In this document: positions 8,970 through 15,095 of the stretch, piece by piece | Position numbering within the stretch: the stretch's first letter is position 1 | Layout of the letters: the number at the start of each line of letters is the position of its first letter | NCBI GenBank assembly: GCA_029057255.1 | Contig: JAICZO010000339.1 | Span: 1-15,095, forward strand | DNA: 15,095 nt | From: Muribaculaceae bacterium | Lineage (GTDB): Bacteria > Bacteroidota > Bacteroidia > Bacteroidales > Muribaculaceae | Reading direction: 5' to 3' | Notes under the pieces: model-generated | What the model saw: only the letters and a program-made list of their open reading frames with translations | Told to the model about the DNA's origin: nothing | The model's database searches: none | Position numbers and translations under genes: made by a program

Positions 8970-10270
8970 CAGAGTTTCATGAATGTGGTGAATGCGGCGA
9001 CAGTCGCGCAGTGGTCGGCAGTCGAAGCAGTCTCATATGCCGAGTGCATGGCCCAGACGGGAGCACCCATGTCGACGCCGCGCAGGGGTATGTTTGACGT
9101 CAGGATATTGCCGAGCGTCGAACCTCCTGCCACATCGCTGTGATTGACAAAGTACTGGCAGGGCACATCTGCGATGCGGCATATCTCCGAGAAGACTGCG
9201 GCAGAGTCGGCGTCGGTCATGTATTTGCAGTTGGCATTTCCCTTGATGCAGGGGCCGCCGCCGAGCACGGGATGATTGGTCGGGTCATATTTCTCGCCGT
9301 AGTTGGGGTGGAAACCGTGCGCGTTGTCAGCCGAAATCATGAACGACGACGCCACGGCACGCATGAAGGCCTCGTCGGCGTTGCCTGCTACGGCGAGACA
9401 TATGCGACGCATGATATGCTCGAGTACAGGCGACGCGGCACCCTGCTTGGTGCCGGAGCCGGTCTCCTCGTTGTCGAATACTGCAAGCATACGCGTGGCG
9501 GCAGTATCGGTCGAGGCGGCGGCGAGCAGCGCCGAGAGTCCGGCATGCACCATCGAGAGGTCGTCGATGCGGCCCGAGCAGAGGATGTCGCGGGCGGGGC
9601 CGACGACACGCGCAGGCTCGGCATTGTAGAGCGACAGGTCGTAGTCGATGATGTCGTCTTCGCTGACGCCGAGGCGCTCTGCCACAAGGCGACGCACATA
9701 TCCCTTGGGGGCGTCGGTGCCGAGGGTCATCACGGGCAGCATGTCCTTCTGCTTCGAGAGCTTGTTGCCCTCGTTGACAGCGCGGTTGAAGTGTATGGCG
9801 AGGTGAGGGATGACCATCAGCGGCTCGTCGAAGCGCACAAGGCGGCTCTCGGGGCGCAGCGGGTCGGCGGTTCGCAGCATGACACGTCCGGCGATAGACA
9901 GCGGGCGGTCAAACCAGGTATAGAGTATCGGGCCGCCGTAGACCTCGGTGTTGAGCTTCATGGCGCCGCCCTCGCATGCCATCTCGCAACCGGGCTTGAG
10001 CCGGAAGCAGGGCGAGTCGGAGTGCGCGGCAATGATGTTGAAGCCTGATTCGGCCGGGTTCTTCCGGCCGACGATGAAGGCGAAGACAGCCGAGCCGTTC
10101 TTCACCACGTAGCGGCGGTCGCCCGGCTTGAGCGACCACGGGGCGGCCATGTCGAGTTCGGAGAAACCGTCAGCCTCAAGCCGACGACGCACCGTGTCGA
10201 CAGCGAAGAAGTTGACAGGCGAGGAGTCGAGGAAAGCGCAGAGGTCCGCGATTAGCTTATTGTTGGTCAT
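8969..10270 (-). CDS. M18 family aminopeptidase (aspartyl aminopeptidase type)
   Basis: This is a cytosolic zinc aminopeptidase of peptidase family M18, whose members mostly remove N-terminal Asp or Glu from peptides and assemble into large tetrahedral dodecamers. The 433-residue length is typical of bacterial members. The metal and catalytic residues can be placed: His83 and Asp85 in AAHSDSP, Asp236 in GRIDD, the Glu pair 268-269 in DNEETGS, Asp315 in SADNAH, and His409 in MHSAYE. The start overlaps the end of the DUF5063 gene by 4 bp, so it is the last gene of the DUF4301-gmk-nadD operon. Substrate preference cannot be read from the sequence. Confidence 0.95.
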   Translation of the reverse strand: MTNNKLIADLCAFLDSSPVNFFAVDTVRRRLEADGFSELDMAAPWSLKPGDRRYVVKNGSAVFAFIVGRKNPAESGFNIIAAHSDSPCFRLKPGCEMACEGGAMKLNTEVYGGPILYTWFDRPLSIAGRVMLRTADPLRPESRLVRFDEPLMVIPHLAIHFNRAVNEGNKLSKQKDMLPVMTLGTDAPKGYVRRLVAERLGVSEDDIIDYDLSLYNAEPARVVGPARDILCSGRIDDLSMVHAGLSALLAAASTDTAATRMLAVFDNEETGSGTKQGAASPVLEHIMRRICLAVAGNADEAFMRAVASSFMISADNAHGFHPNYGEKYDPTNHPVLGGGPCIKGNANCKYMTDADSAAVFSEICRIADVPCQYFVNHSDVAGGSTLGNILTSNIPLRGVDMGAPVWAMHSAYETASTADHCATVAAFTTFMKL

Positions 10271-10803
10271 TCCCGGTCAAAGTTAGCGTTATGGTATACG
10301 TAGTTGGCGGCTCTCAGAGCACTGCACATAGTGTCGGAGAGGTATGATGTGAAGCGGTACTTAAGCTCCGACAGAACATCAGGCAGCACTTCGGGCGCGG
10401 CGTCGCCCACGGTAGAGGCGAAGTCGGCCATAGCCTGATAGATGTCGGCGAGCTGCTCGGCGAGCGATACAGCCACGGGGGTGTCGGAGAAACGCATCTC
10501 CTCGACGGGAGTGTCGAGATACATGTCATTCTCGCCCAGGACTGCCGACATGGCTGTTCTGGCGCTCTCGTACTGCTCTTCGGTGAGGGTGTCGTATATC
10601 ATACCTGTCTCCTCGGCGTCGGCATCGGAGCCGTTGCCGTAGGGGTCGAGGCCCGAGATGGTGATGTAGAATCGGGGCAGGTAGCGCAGTACGTCGGCGA
10701 GGAAGTCCTTAGGTCCGGCATCGGTGCATCCGGCCACCACACGGCAGTATTCCACCGCCATAGCCGCCAGAGAAATAGCGGCGGGAGATATGTTATCGCT
10801 CAT
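10267..10803 (-). CDS. DUF5063 domain protein, function unknown
   Basis: This 178-residue, strongly acidic, apparently soluble and mostly helical protein resembles the DUF5063 family seen in Bacteroidota. No catalytic motif, signal peptide or membrane segment is visible. Conserved-looking features are an N-terminal helix with AVEYCRVV (16-23), the DVLRYLPRFY segment (37-46), and a C-terminal LSELKYRFTSYLSDTM helix. It overlaps nadD by 4 bp upstream (ATGA at 10803-10800) and the M18 aminopeptidase gene by 4 bp downstream, so its synthesis is tied to both. This suggests an accessory or structural role in the same cell-maintenance operon, but the sequence gives no reaction. The family name is from recall of the pattern, not a search. 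Confidence 0.8.
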   Translation of the reverse strand: MSDNISPAAISLAAMAVEYCRVVAGCTDAGPKDFLADVLRYLPRFYITISGLDPYGNGSDADAEETGMIYDTLTEEQYESARTAMSAVLGENDMYLDTPVEEMRFSDTPVAVSLAEQLADIYQAMADFASTVGDAAPEVLPDVLSELKYRFTSYLSDTMCSALRAANYVYHNANFDRE

Positions 10804-11387
10804 TTTTTATCGGAGGGGCGGTAAAGTCGGTTATCAATTATGTATTTGTATACGCCCGCGGGCAGGAAGTAGTTCATATTCCGACCCTTGGCGATGGCAT
10901 TGCGGATGAAGGTACTCGACACGTGCACCATCGGAGCGTCAACCACCTCCATGCCGGCGGCATGCTCGTTGACTATAGGATAGCCCGGACGCGGATACAC
11001 TATGACGCCATAGTCGTCGAGGATACGCTGCGCCTCGCGCCAGCGGTCGAAGATGGCCCAGTTGTCGCTGCCTATTATCAGGCGGAAGCGGCGGTCGGGG
11101 TATCGCTCGGCAAGCAGGTCAAGCGTGTTGATGGTGTAGGAGGGCTTGGGCATCGACAGCTCGATGTCGCAGATGTCGATGTCGGGGGCGCCCTTGGCTG
11201 CTATCGACAGCATCGACAGTCGCTTCATGTCGGGCAGCAGCTCGCCCGGCTCCTTGAGCGGATTGCGGGGCGAGAGCATCAGCCACACCTTGTCGACGTA
11301 TCCCCACTGCACCAGATATGACGCAAGCATCATATGCCCTATGTGCACGGGGTTGAACGAGCCTCCGAGTATTCCTATATTCTCCAT
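10800..11387 (-). CDS. nadD: Nicotinate-nucleotide adenylyltransferase
   Basis: NadD adenylates nicotinate mononucleotide with ATP to give deamido-NAD, an essential step of NAD synthesis. The 195-residue protein has the normal length. The N-terminal nucleotidyltransferase block GGSFNPVHIGH contains the H-x-G-H pair His15 and His18. GSDNW at 106-110 belongs to the nicotinate-binding region, and the C-terminal SSTFIR (157-162) is the ATP-binding S/T-x-x-R motif. The start is 5 bp after the gmk stop codon and the end overlaps the DUF5063 gene by 4 bp. No promoter element is visible in front of it, so it depends on the upstream operon promoter. Confidence 0.97.
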   Translation of the reverse strand: MENIGILGGSFNPVHIGHMMLASYLVQWGYVDKVWLMLSPRNPLKEPGELLPDMKRLSMLSIAAKGAPDIDICDIELSMPKPSYTINTLDLLAERYPDRRFRLIIGSDNWAIFDRWREAQRILDDYGVIVYPRPGYPIVNEHAAGMEVVDAPMVHVSSTFIRNAIAKGRNMNYFLPAGVYKYIIDNRLYRPSDKK

Positions 11388-11392
11388 AGGGG

Positions 11393-11974
11393 TCAGGCGC
11401 TGAGGTCGATAAAGGCCTCGATGAGATTGCGGGTATCGGTTATGGCCTTGTCGAGACGGTCGTTGACGACGACACGGTCAAACTCGGGCGCACGCGAGAT
11501 TTCGTACTGCGCGCGGTCGACACGCACGTCGATTACTTCGGTAGTCTCGGTGCCGCGGAACTCGAGGCGCCGGCGCAGCTCGTCGATGCTCGGCGGCTCG
11601 ATGAAGAGTGTCATCGCCTGGGCGCCGTAGATTTTCTTCACGCCGAGGGCGCCGTTGACGTCAAGGTCGAGGATGATGTTGTGCCCTTCGCCAGTGATAC
11701 GGTCGATTTCGCTGCGGAGCGTGCCGTAGAAACGGCCAGGGTACACTTCCTCGAACTCGACGAAGCGGTCTTCGGCGATAGCGTCGCGGAAGTCCTCCTC
11801 GGTCATGAAGTAGTAGTTGACACCGTCGGTCTCACCCTCGCGGGGCTGACGCGTCGTGGCCGACACGGCAAAGCCGAGGTTGAGGTCGCCGCCTTCGAGC
11901 AGGGCGTTGATGATGGTAGATTTGCCGCAGCCCGACGGGGCTGCGACAACTATGATTTTTCCTTTTTTGTCCAT
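11393..11974 (-). CDS. gmk: Guanylate kinase
   Basis: Gmk phosphorylates GMP to GDP with ATP, an essential purine-nucleotide step. The 193-residue protein has the P-loop APSGCGKST at 12-20 and the GMP-binding SATTRQPREGE block at 38-48. The VNYYF, EFEEVYPGRFYGT and DLDVNGA blocks follow. The frame stays open upstream to 12214, but I chose the ATG at 11974. It puts the P-loop about 12 residues from the start, as in the family, and the upstream extension is a low-complexity shadow of the preceding gene. The start lies 5 bp after the DUF4301 stop codon and the stop lies 5 bp before nadD. The P-loop has Cys16 where many guanylate kinases have Ala, a minor change. Confidence 0.97.
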   Translation of the reverse strand: MDKKGKIIVVAAPSGCGKSTIINALLEGGDLNLGFAVSATTRQPREGETDGVNYYFMTEEDFRDAIAEDRFVEFEEVYPGRFYGTLRSEIDRITGEGHNIILDLDVNGALGVKKIYGAQAMTLFIEPPSIDELRRRLEFRGTETTEVIDVRVDRAQYEISRAPEFDRVVVNDRLDKAITDTRNLIEAFIDLSA

Positions 11975-11979
11975 AATGA

Positions 11980-13518
11980 TTACTGGTGAGCGGGGCGGAG
12001 AAGGTCGTTGACAGTCTTGACCGGATTGAAGGTCGATGCGGGCACTTCGACGAAGATGGTGTTCCAGTCGCTCATGGCGCCGTTCCAGAGTCCGGGCAGC
12101 TCGAGGGCGCGCAGGTCGCGGCCACCGGCCGACTTCTCGGAGATGAAACCTGTAGCGTGGTCGACATGGTCGGGCAGATTGTAGCGGCTGCCGTCCGGAC
12201 GCTTGAGCCAGCATACGAGGTCCACGGGGTTGAAGTAACCGGCATTCTTCATCATCTCGACATTCTCGGGCTTGGATAGGTCGATCTGTGTCGACTCGAG
12301 AATCTGCGGAGCTACCGAGTTGCCGTCCGACGACAGTGCGTTGTAGGGGCCGCCGCCGGGCTCACCCTCGTTGCGCACCATGCCGCAGACGCGCAGAGGG
12401 CGCGACAGCACCTTGCGTGCTGCTTCGGCGCGGGTCTCCAGGGGGAGCGACGCGTCCTGGTCCTTCGAGAAGTACGAGAGGGTCTGCTGGCAGAACTCGA
12501 TAGCGTCGGCCACGGCCTCTTCGGTCGGTTCGGCAAGAGCCGCCAGCAGCGTCTCTATCATGTCGTGGGCTGTCAGCAGTGTGCCGCCGAGGAGCTGCTT
12601 GTACTCGACGGTCGAGCCGCGGTGGCTGTCGGCGACGACATTGTCGATATTCTTGATGAAGACCACAGTGGCGTCGATGTCATTGAGGTTCTCGATGAGG
12701 GCGCCGTGTCCGCCGGGACGGAATACGAGACGTCCCTTGTCATCGCGGAAGAGCTCGTTGTCGGGGGTGACGGCGATGGTGTCGGTCGAGGGCTTCTGCT
12801 CCGACATCGACACTTCATATTTCACGCCGAAACGCTGCTCCATAGCGGGGACTGCTTCCTTGAGCCTGGCCTCGAAAAGGTCGCGGTGGTTGGCCGACAC
12901 GGTGAAGTGGAGGCGCACCTTGCCGCCCTTCGAGGCTGCTGTCTGGGCGCCTTCGGCGAGCTGCTCCTCGAGCGCGGTGCGCACAGAGCCGTCGCCGTAG
13001 CGGTGGAATGTCAGCAGCGCCTTGGGGAGCTGGCCGTAGTTGAGGCCGTCGGGGAGGATAATGGCTCCCACGAGGTCCTTGAAGCGGCCATCGGCAATCA
13101 GCGACTCGACAGTCACGCCCTCGCCGTAGAGTCGGGCGACAGCCTCGCTGAGCTGGCCGTAGAATGCAAAGTCGCCTATTCTCTCGACAAGCTGTGCCAC
13201 GGGGCTGCCGGGCGCGGGCTTGTCTTCCTCGCCGTTGACGAATGCGAAGAGCGCCTTGAACATACGCGATGCCGCACCCGATGCGGGCACGAACTTGAGC
13301 ACGTCGCCGCCGTCGTCGAGGAAGGTCTTCCAGCGGTCAATAGCGCCTTTGACACCTTCTGCCGACACAACGAGCAGGCCTCGGCCGGATGCCGACGGAG
13401 ACTCTATGCGGAGATAGGGGAAACCGGTTCTGAATCGATCGAGCTGAGCCTCTACTTTCTCGAGGCTTATGCCTTTCTCCTTGAGCTGCTCAAGGTCGGC
13501 GGGGGTGAATTGGGTCAT
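11980..13518 (-). CDS. DUF4301 family protein, possible nucleotidyltransferase
   Basis: This 512-residue soluble protein fits the DUF4301 family, common in Bacteroidota and without a known reaction. Several segments recall sugar-nucleotide pyrophosphorylases. VPASGAASRM at 77-86 resembles the glycine-rich, Arg-containing nucleotide loop (LxxGxGtRM). FRPGGHGALIENLNDI at 266-281 resembles the GGHG block of UDPGP-type enzymes. VFIKNIDNV at 286-294 resembles their metal-binding nDN segment. A second glycine-rich stretch, RNEGEPGGGPY, lies at 382-392. There is no signal peptide or membrane helix. It is the first gene of a five-gene operon, preceded by a good promoter match, and ends 5 bp before gmk. 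The family name comes from recall and the nucleotidyltransferase idea is inference. Confidence 0.82.
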   Translation of the reverse strand: MTQFTPADLEQLKEKGISLEKVEAQLDRFRTGFPYLRIESPSASGRGLLVVSAEGVKGAIDRWKTFLDDGGDVLKFVPASGAASRMFKALFAFVNGEEDKPAPGSPVAQLVERIGDFAFYGQLSEAVARLYGEGVTVESLIADGRFKDLVGAIILPDGLNYGQLPKALLTFHRYGDGSVRTALEEQLAEGAQTAASKGGKVRLHFTVSANHRDLFEARLKEAVPAMEQRFGVKYEVSMSEQKPSTDTIAVTPDNELFRDDKGRLVFRPGGHGALIENLNDIDATVVFIKNIDNVVADSHRGSTVEYKQLLGGTLLTAHDMIETLLAALAEPTEEAVADAIEFCQQTLSYFSKDQDASLPLETRAEAARKVLSRPLRVCGMVRNEGEPGGGPYNALSSDGNSVAPQILESTQIDLSKPENVEMMKNAGYFNPVDLVCWLKRPDGSRYNLPDHVDHATGFISEKSAGGRDLRALELPGLWNGAMSDWNTIFVEVPASTFNPVKTVNDLLRPAHQ

Positions 13519-13560
13519 ATTGTATTCGGGCTTAGTTATGTTATCCTTGTACCTGTAGAG

Positions 13561-13579
13561 ACATCAGCTGCACTGATGT
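13561..13579 (-). other. Hairpin at 5' end of DUF4301-gmk-nadD transcript
   Basis: ACATCAG at 13561-13567 and CTGATGT at 13573-13579 form a perfect 7-bp inverted repeat with a 5-nt loop. Given the promoter at 13591-13622, transcription should begin near 13585, so this hairpin would lie about six bases from the mRNA 5' end. The sequence after it is not T-rich, so it is not a terminator for the upstream symporter gene. A transcript-stabilising or regulator-binding role is possible. Confidence 0.5.
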
Positions 13580-13590
13580 TTAATAAAGCC

Positions 13591-13622
13591 CAAAAATACA
13601 CAATATTTCAATTGCCGACAAA
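13591..13622 (-). promoter_or_regulatory. Bacteroidota sigma-type promoter for DUF4301 operon
   Basis: On the minus strand, TTTG at 13622-13619 is followed by a 20-bp spacer and then TATTTTTG at 13598-13591. This fits the Bacteroidota housekeeping consensus TTTG-N19-21-TAnnTTTG in both boxes and in spacing. The expected start near 13585 leaves a leader of about 65 nt before the ATG at 13518. The -33 box overlaps the last codons of the upstream symporter gene, so the two units are tightly packed with no separate terminator between them. Confidence 0.75.
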
Positions 13623-14789
13623 TTTTTTACCGAAAAAGCGGTCGACAATCTGAGCTATGGCACCGTCGCCCGTGATGTTGCAGGCCGTGCCGAACGAATC
13701 CATCGCGATATACAGCGCTATCATCATGGCGTTGTCGGCCTCGGAGAAGCCGAGGATGCTCGTCAGCAGACCCAGCGAGGCCATGATGGCGCCGCCGGGC
13801 ACTCCGGGAGCCGCCACGATGGTGATGCCGAGCATGGCGATGAAGGCGGCGAACATAGCGGCATCGAAGGGTATGCCCTGCACTATCATCAGCGCCACGG
13901 CGCACGACACTATCTTCAGCGTCGAGCCTGACATGTGGATGGTGGCGCAGAGCGGGATGACGAATCCTGCGACGTCTCGGCTGACACCGGTCTTCATGGT
14001 CTGCTCGAGGGTCACGGGGATGGTAGCCGCCGACGACTGTGTGCCCAGGGCGGTGGCATAGGCCGGCAGCATGATGCGGAGCGACCGCAGAGGGTTGTAG
14101 CCCGAGAACAGCGACGCTATGCAGTACTGCACTATCAGTATGCCGATATGGAGCACGAAGATGACGGCGATAATCTTGATGAATGTCATCAGCACGGGCG
14201 CCACGGCTCCCGTCGCGGTCATGTCGAGGAATATGCCGAAGATGTACAGCGGCAGCAGCGGCACTATCATCTTCGTAATCACGAGATTGATGATATGCCG
14301 GAAGTCGCCGAGCACCTTCTTGAACGAGGATGTCGACTCAGGGAGCACCGCGCAGCCGAAACCGAGCACGAAGGCCAGCACCAGCGCCGACATGACTGTC
14401 ATGAGCGGCTCGATGGCAATGGTGAAATAAGGCTGTGGCGACACTCCGCCGGCAAGGGCTGCCGCCTTTGCTCCGCCCTGCTCGATGAGATGCGGGAAGA
14501 CCGTCGACGATGTGACATAGGCGAGCATGCCCGAGCCGAAAGTCATGGCATAGGCAATGAGCACCGTCGTCAACAGCATGGCACCGGCCTTGCGTCCTAT
14601 ATCGGCGATGGCGGGAGCCACGAATCCGACGATGAGAAGCGGGATGAAGAATCCTAAAAACGAACTGAAGATGCTGTCGAAAGTGGCGAACACGCGCGAC
14701 AGCCACATCGGGAAGATATTTCCGGCGACGATGCCGAGGACAATCGCGATGACGACACGCCCCAGCAGGCCGATTTTTATGTTTTTCAT
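13608..14789 (-). CDS. Dicarboxylate/amino acid:cation symporter (DAACS family)
   Basis: This 393-residue inner-membrane protein belongs to the DAACS (GltP/DctA/SstT) family of Na+ or H+ coupled symporters. Eight membrane helices and two re-entrant loops are expected. The HP1 serine-rich tip appears as TQSSAATIP at 250-258, the HP2 tip as APGVPGGA at 327-334, and the helix-8 block as D364...N371-I-T-G-D375. Two signature positions deviate. The helix-7 NMDGT motif, which coordinates sodium, reads HMSGS at 285-289. The helix-8 arginine that holds acidic side chains (GltPh Arg397) is Gly367. The substrate is therefore unlikely to be aspartate or glutamate, and coupling may differ. At 393 residues it is slightly shorter than most family members. 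Its ATG overlaps the tatC stop by 4 bp. Confidence 0.92.
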   Translation of the reverse strand: MKNIKIGLLGRVVIAIVLGIVAGNIFPMWLSRVFATFDSIFSSFLGFFIPLLIVGFVAPAIADIGRKAGAMLLTTVLIAYAMTFGSGMLAYVTSSTVFPHLIEQGGAKAAALAGGVSPQPYFTIAIEPLMTVMSALVLAFVLGFGCAVLPESTSSFKKVLGDFRHIINLVITKMIVPLLPLYIFGIFLDMTATGAVAPVLMTFIKIIAVIFVLHIGILIVQYCIASLFSGYNPLRSLRIMLPAYATALGTQSSAATIPVTLEQTMKTGVSRDVAGFVIPLCATIHMSGSTLKIVSCAVALMIVQGIPFDAAMFAAFIAMLGITIVAAPGVPGGAIMASLGLLTSILGFSEADNAMMIALYIAMDSFGTACNITGDGAIAQIVDRFFGKKFVGN

Positions 14790-15095
14790 GATAAAGCGAC
14801 GTCGCTCTTAGGTGCGGCGGGCACGAGGCGGGCGCTCATCTCCCACAGAGCATAGATTGGTATAAAGGCAAGGAAAAGTGTGAAGGGGTCGCCCGTAGGC
14901 GTGATGATGGCCGCCACGATAAGCAGCACGACAATGGCATGGCGGCGGTAGGTGGTGAAGAAGGAGCGGTCGACAAGCCCTATGCGGCCGAGCAGCCACG
15001 CTATGAGAGGAAGCTCGAAGACGACGCCCATCATAATCAGGAGCATGAAGAAATTGTCCATATACGAGTCCAGCGACACTATCGGGCGGATGGCG
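14786..15095 (-). CDS. tatC: Twin-arginine translocase subunit TatC, C-terminal part (5' end outside window)
   Basis: TatC is the multi-spanning receptor of the Tat pathway, which exports folded proteins bearing twin-arginine signal peptides. Only the last 103 residues are here; the frame is open to the right edge. The visible part matches the TatC C-terminal half: VSLDSYMDNFF, the conserved FELPLIAWLLGRIG helix, then ITPTGDPFTLFLAFIPIYALWE covering the last membrane helices. A GTG at 15079 is in frame but internal, so it is not the start. No tatA or tatB gene is visible. The stop codon overlaps the symporter start by 4 bp, which implies co-transcription of the two membrane-protein genes. Confidence 0.93.
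   Translation of the reverse strand, partial: AIRPIVSLDSYMDNFFMLLIMMGVVFELPLIAWLLGRIGLVDRSFFTTYRRHAIVVLLIVAAIITPTGDPFTLFLAFIPIYALWEMSARLVPAAPKSDVALS

Noticed and set aside
9140..10048. Plus-strand open frame opposite the M18 aminopeptidase
   Set aside because: The reverse frame carries all M18 metal ligands in order; this one has no motif.
11975..12214. N-terminal extension of gmk
   Set aside because: It overlaps the 3' end of the DUF4301 gene in another frame and is an Arg/Pro-rich shadow. The ATG at 11974 gives the standard family start.
12565..13653. Plus-strand open frame opposite the DUF4301 gene
   Set aside because: It is an antisense shadow, runs through the well-matched DUF4301 promoter, and resembles no protein family.

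Overview
This window is a GC-rich stretch of a Bacteroidota chromosome, almost certainly order Bacteroidales. The evidence is a PorV-type outer-membrane protein of the type IX secretion system, DUF4301 and DUF5063 proteins, the absence of Shine-Dalgarno-like leaders, and two matches to the Bacteroidota promoter element TAnnTTTG. The high GC content for this order would suit a gut Muribaculaceae-like lineage, but that narrower placement is only an inference. The genes are mostly housekeeping. I see no phage, insertion sequence, CRISPR array, tRNA or rRNA.

Layout, left to right: (1) 1-1970, plus strand: the C-terminal part of DNA polymerase I (polA, cut by the window edge) followed by ispF of the MEP isoprenoid pathway. 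(2) About 1988-2036: a hairpin terminator between converging genes. (3) 2056-3255, minus strand: porV. (4) 3256-3405: a divergent intergenic region with a promoter element, a perfect GC-rich inverted repeat and an imperfect direct repeat. (5) 3406-8776, plus strand: a cvpA-family membrane protein and a compact SUF iron-sulfur cluster operon, sufB-sufC-sufD-sufS. (6) 8777-8968: a gap between converging genes holding a composite palindromic repeat. (7) 8969-13518, minus strand: a tightly packed operon transcribed in the order DUF4301 protein, gmk, nadD, DUF5063 protein, M18 aminopeptidase, with gaps of 5 bp or overlaps of 4 bp throughout. A strong promoter match and a 5'-terminal hairpin lie upstream. 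(8) 13608-15095, minus strand: tatC (cut by the right edge) overlapping a DAACS-type symporter gene by 4 bp.

How the genes work together: SufB, SufC and SufD form the Fe-S scaffold with its ATPase, and SufS supplies sulfur from cysteine. No SufE/SufU sulfur acceptor or SufA carrier gene is present here, so these would have to be elsewhere. gmk and nadD link GMP phosphorylation and NAD synthesis in one transcript with two uncharacterised proteins. The most unusual points are the covarying palindromic repeat after sufS, the altered ion and substrate-site residues of the symporter, the nucleotidyltransferase-like motifs in the DUF4301 protein, a cysteine-rich tail on SufD, and loss of the third exonuclease motif in PolA. 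No clearly new multi-gene system is visible.
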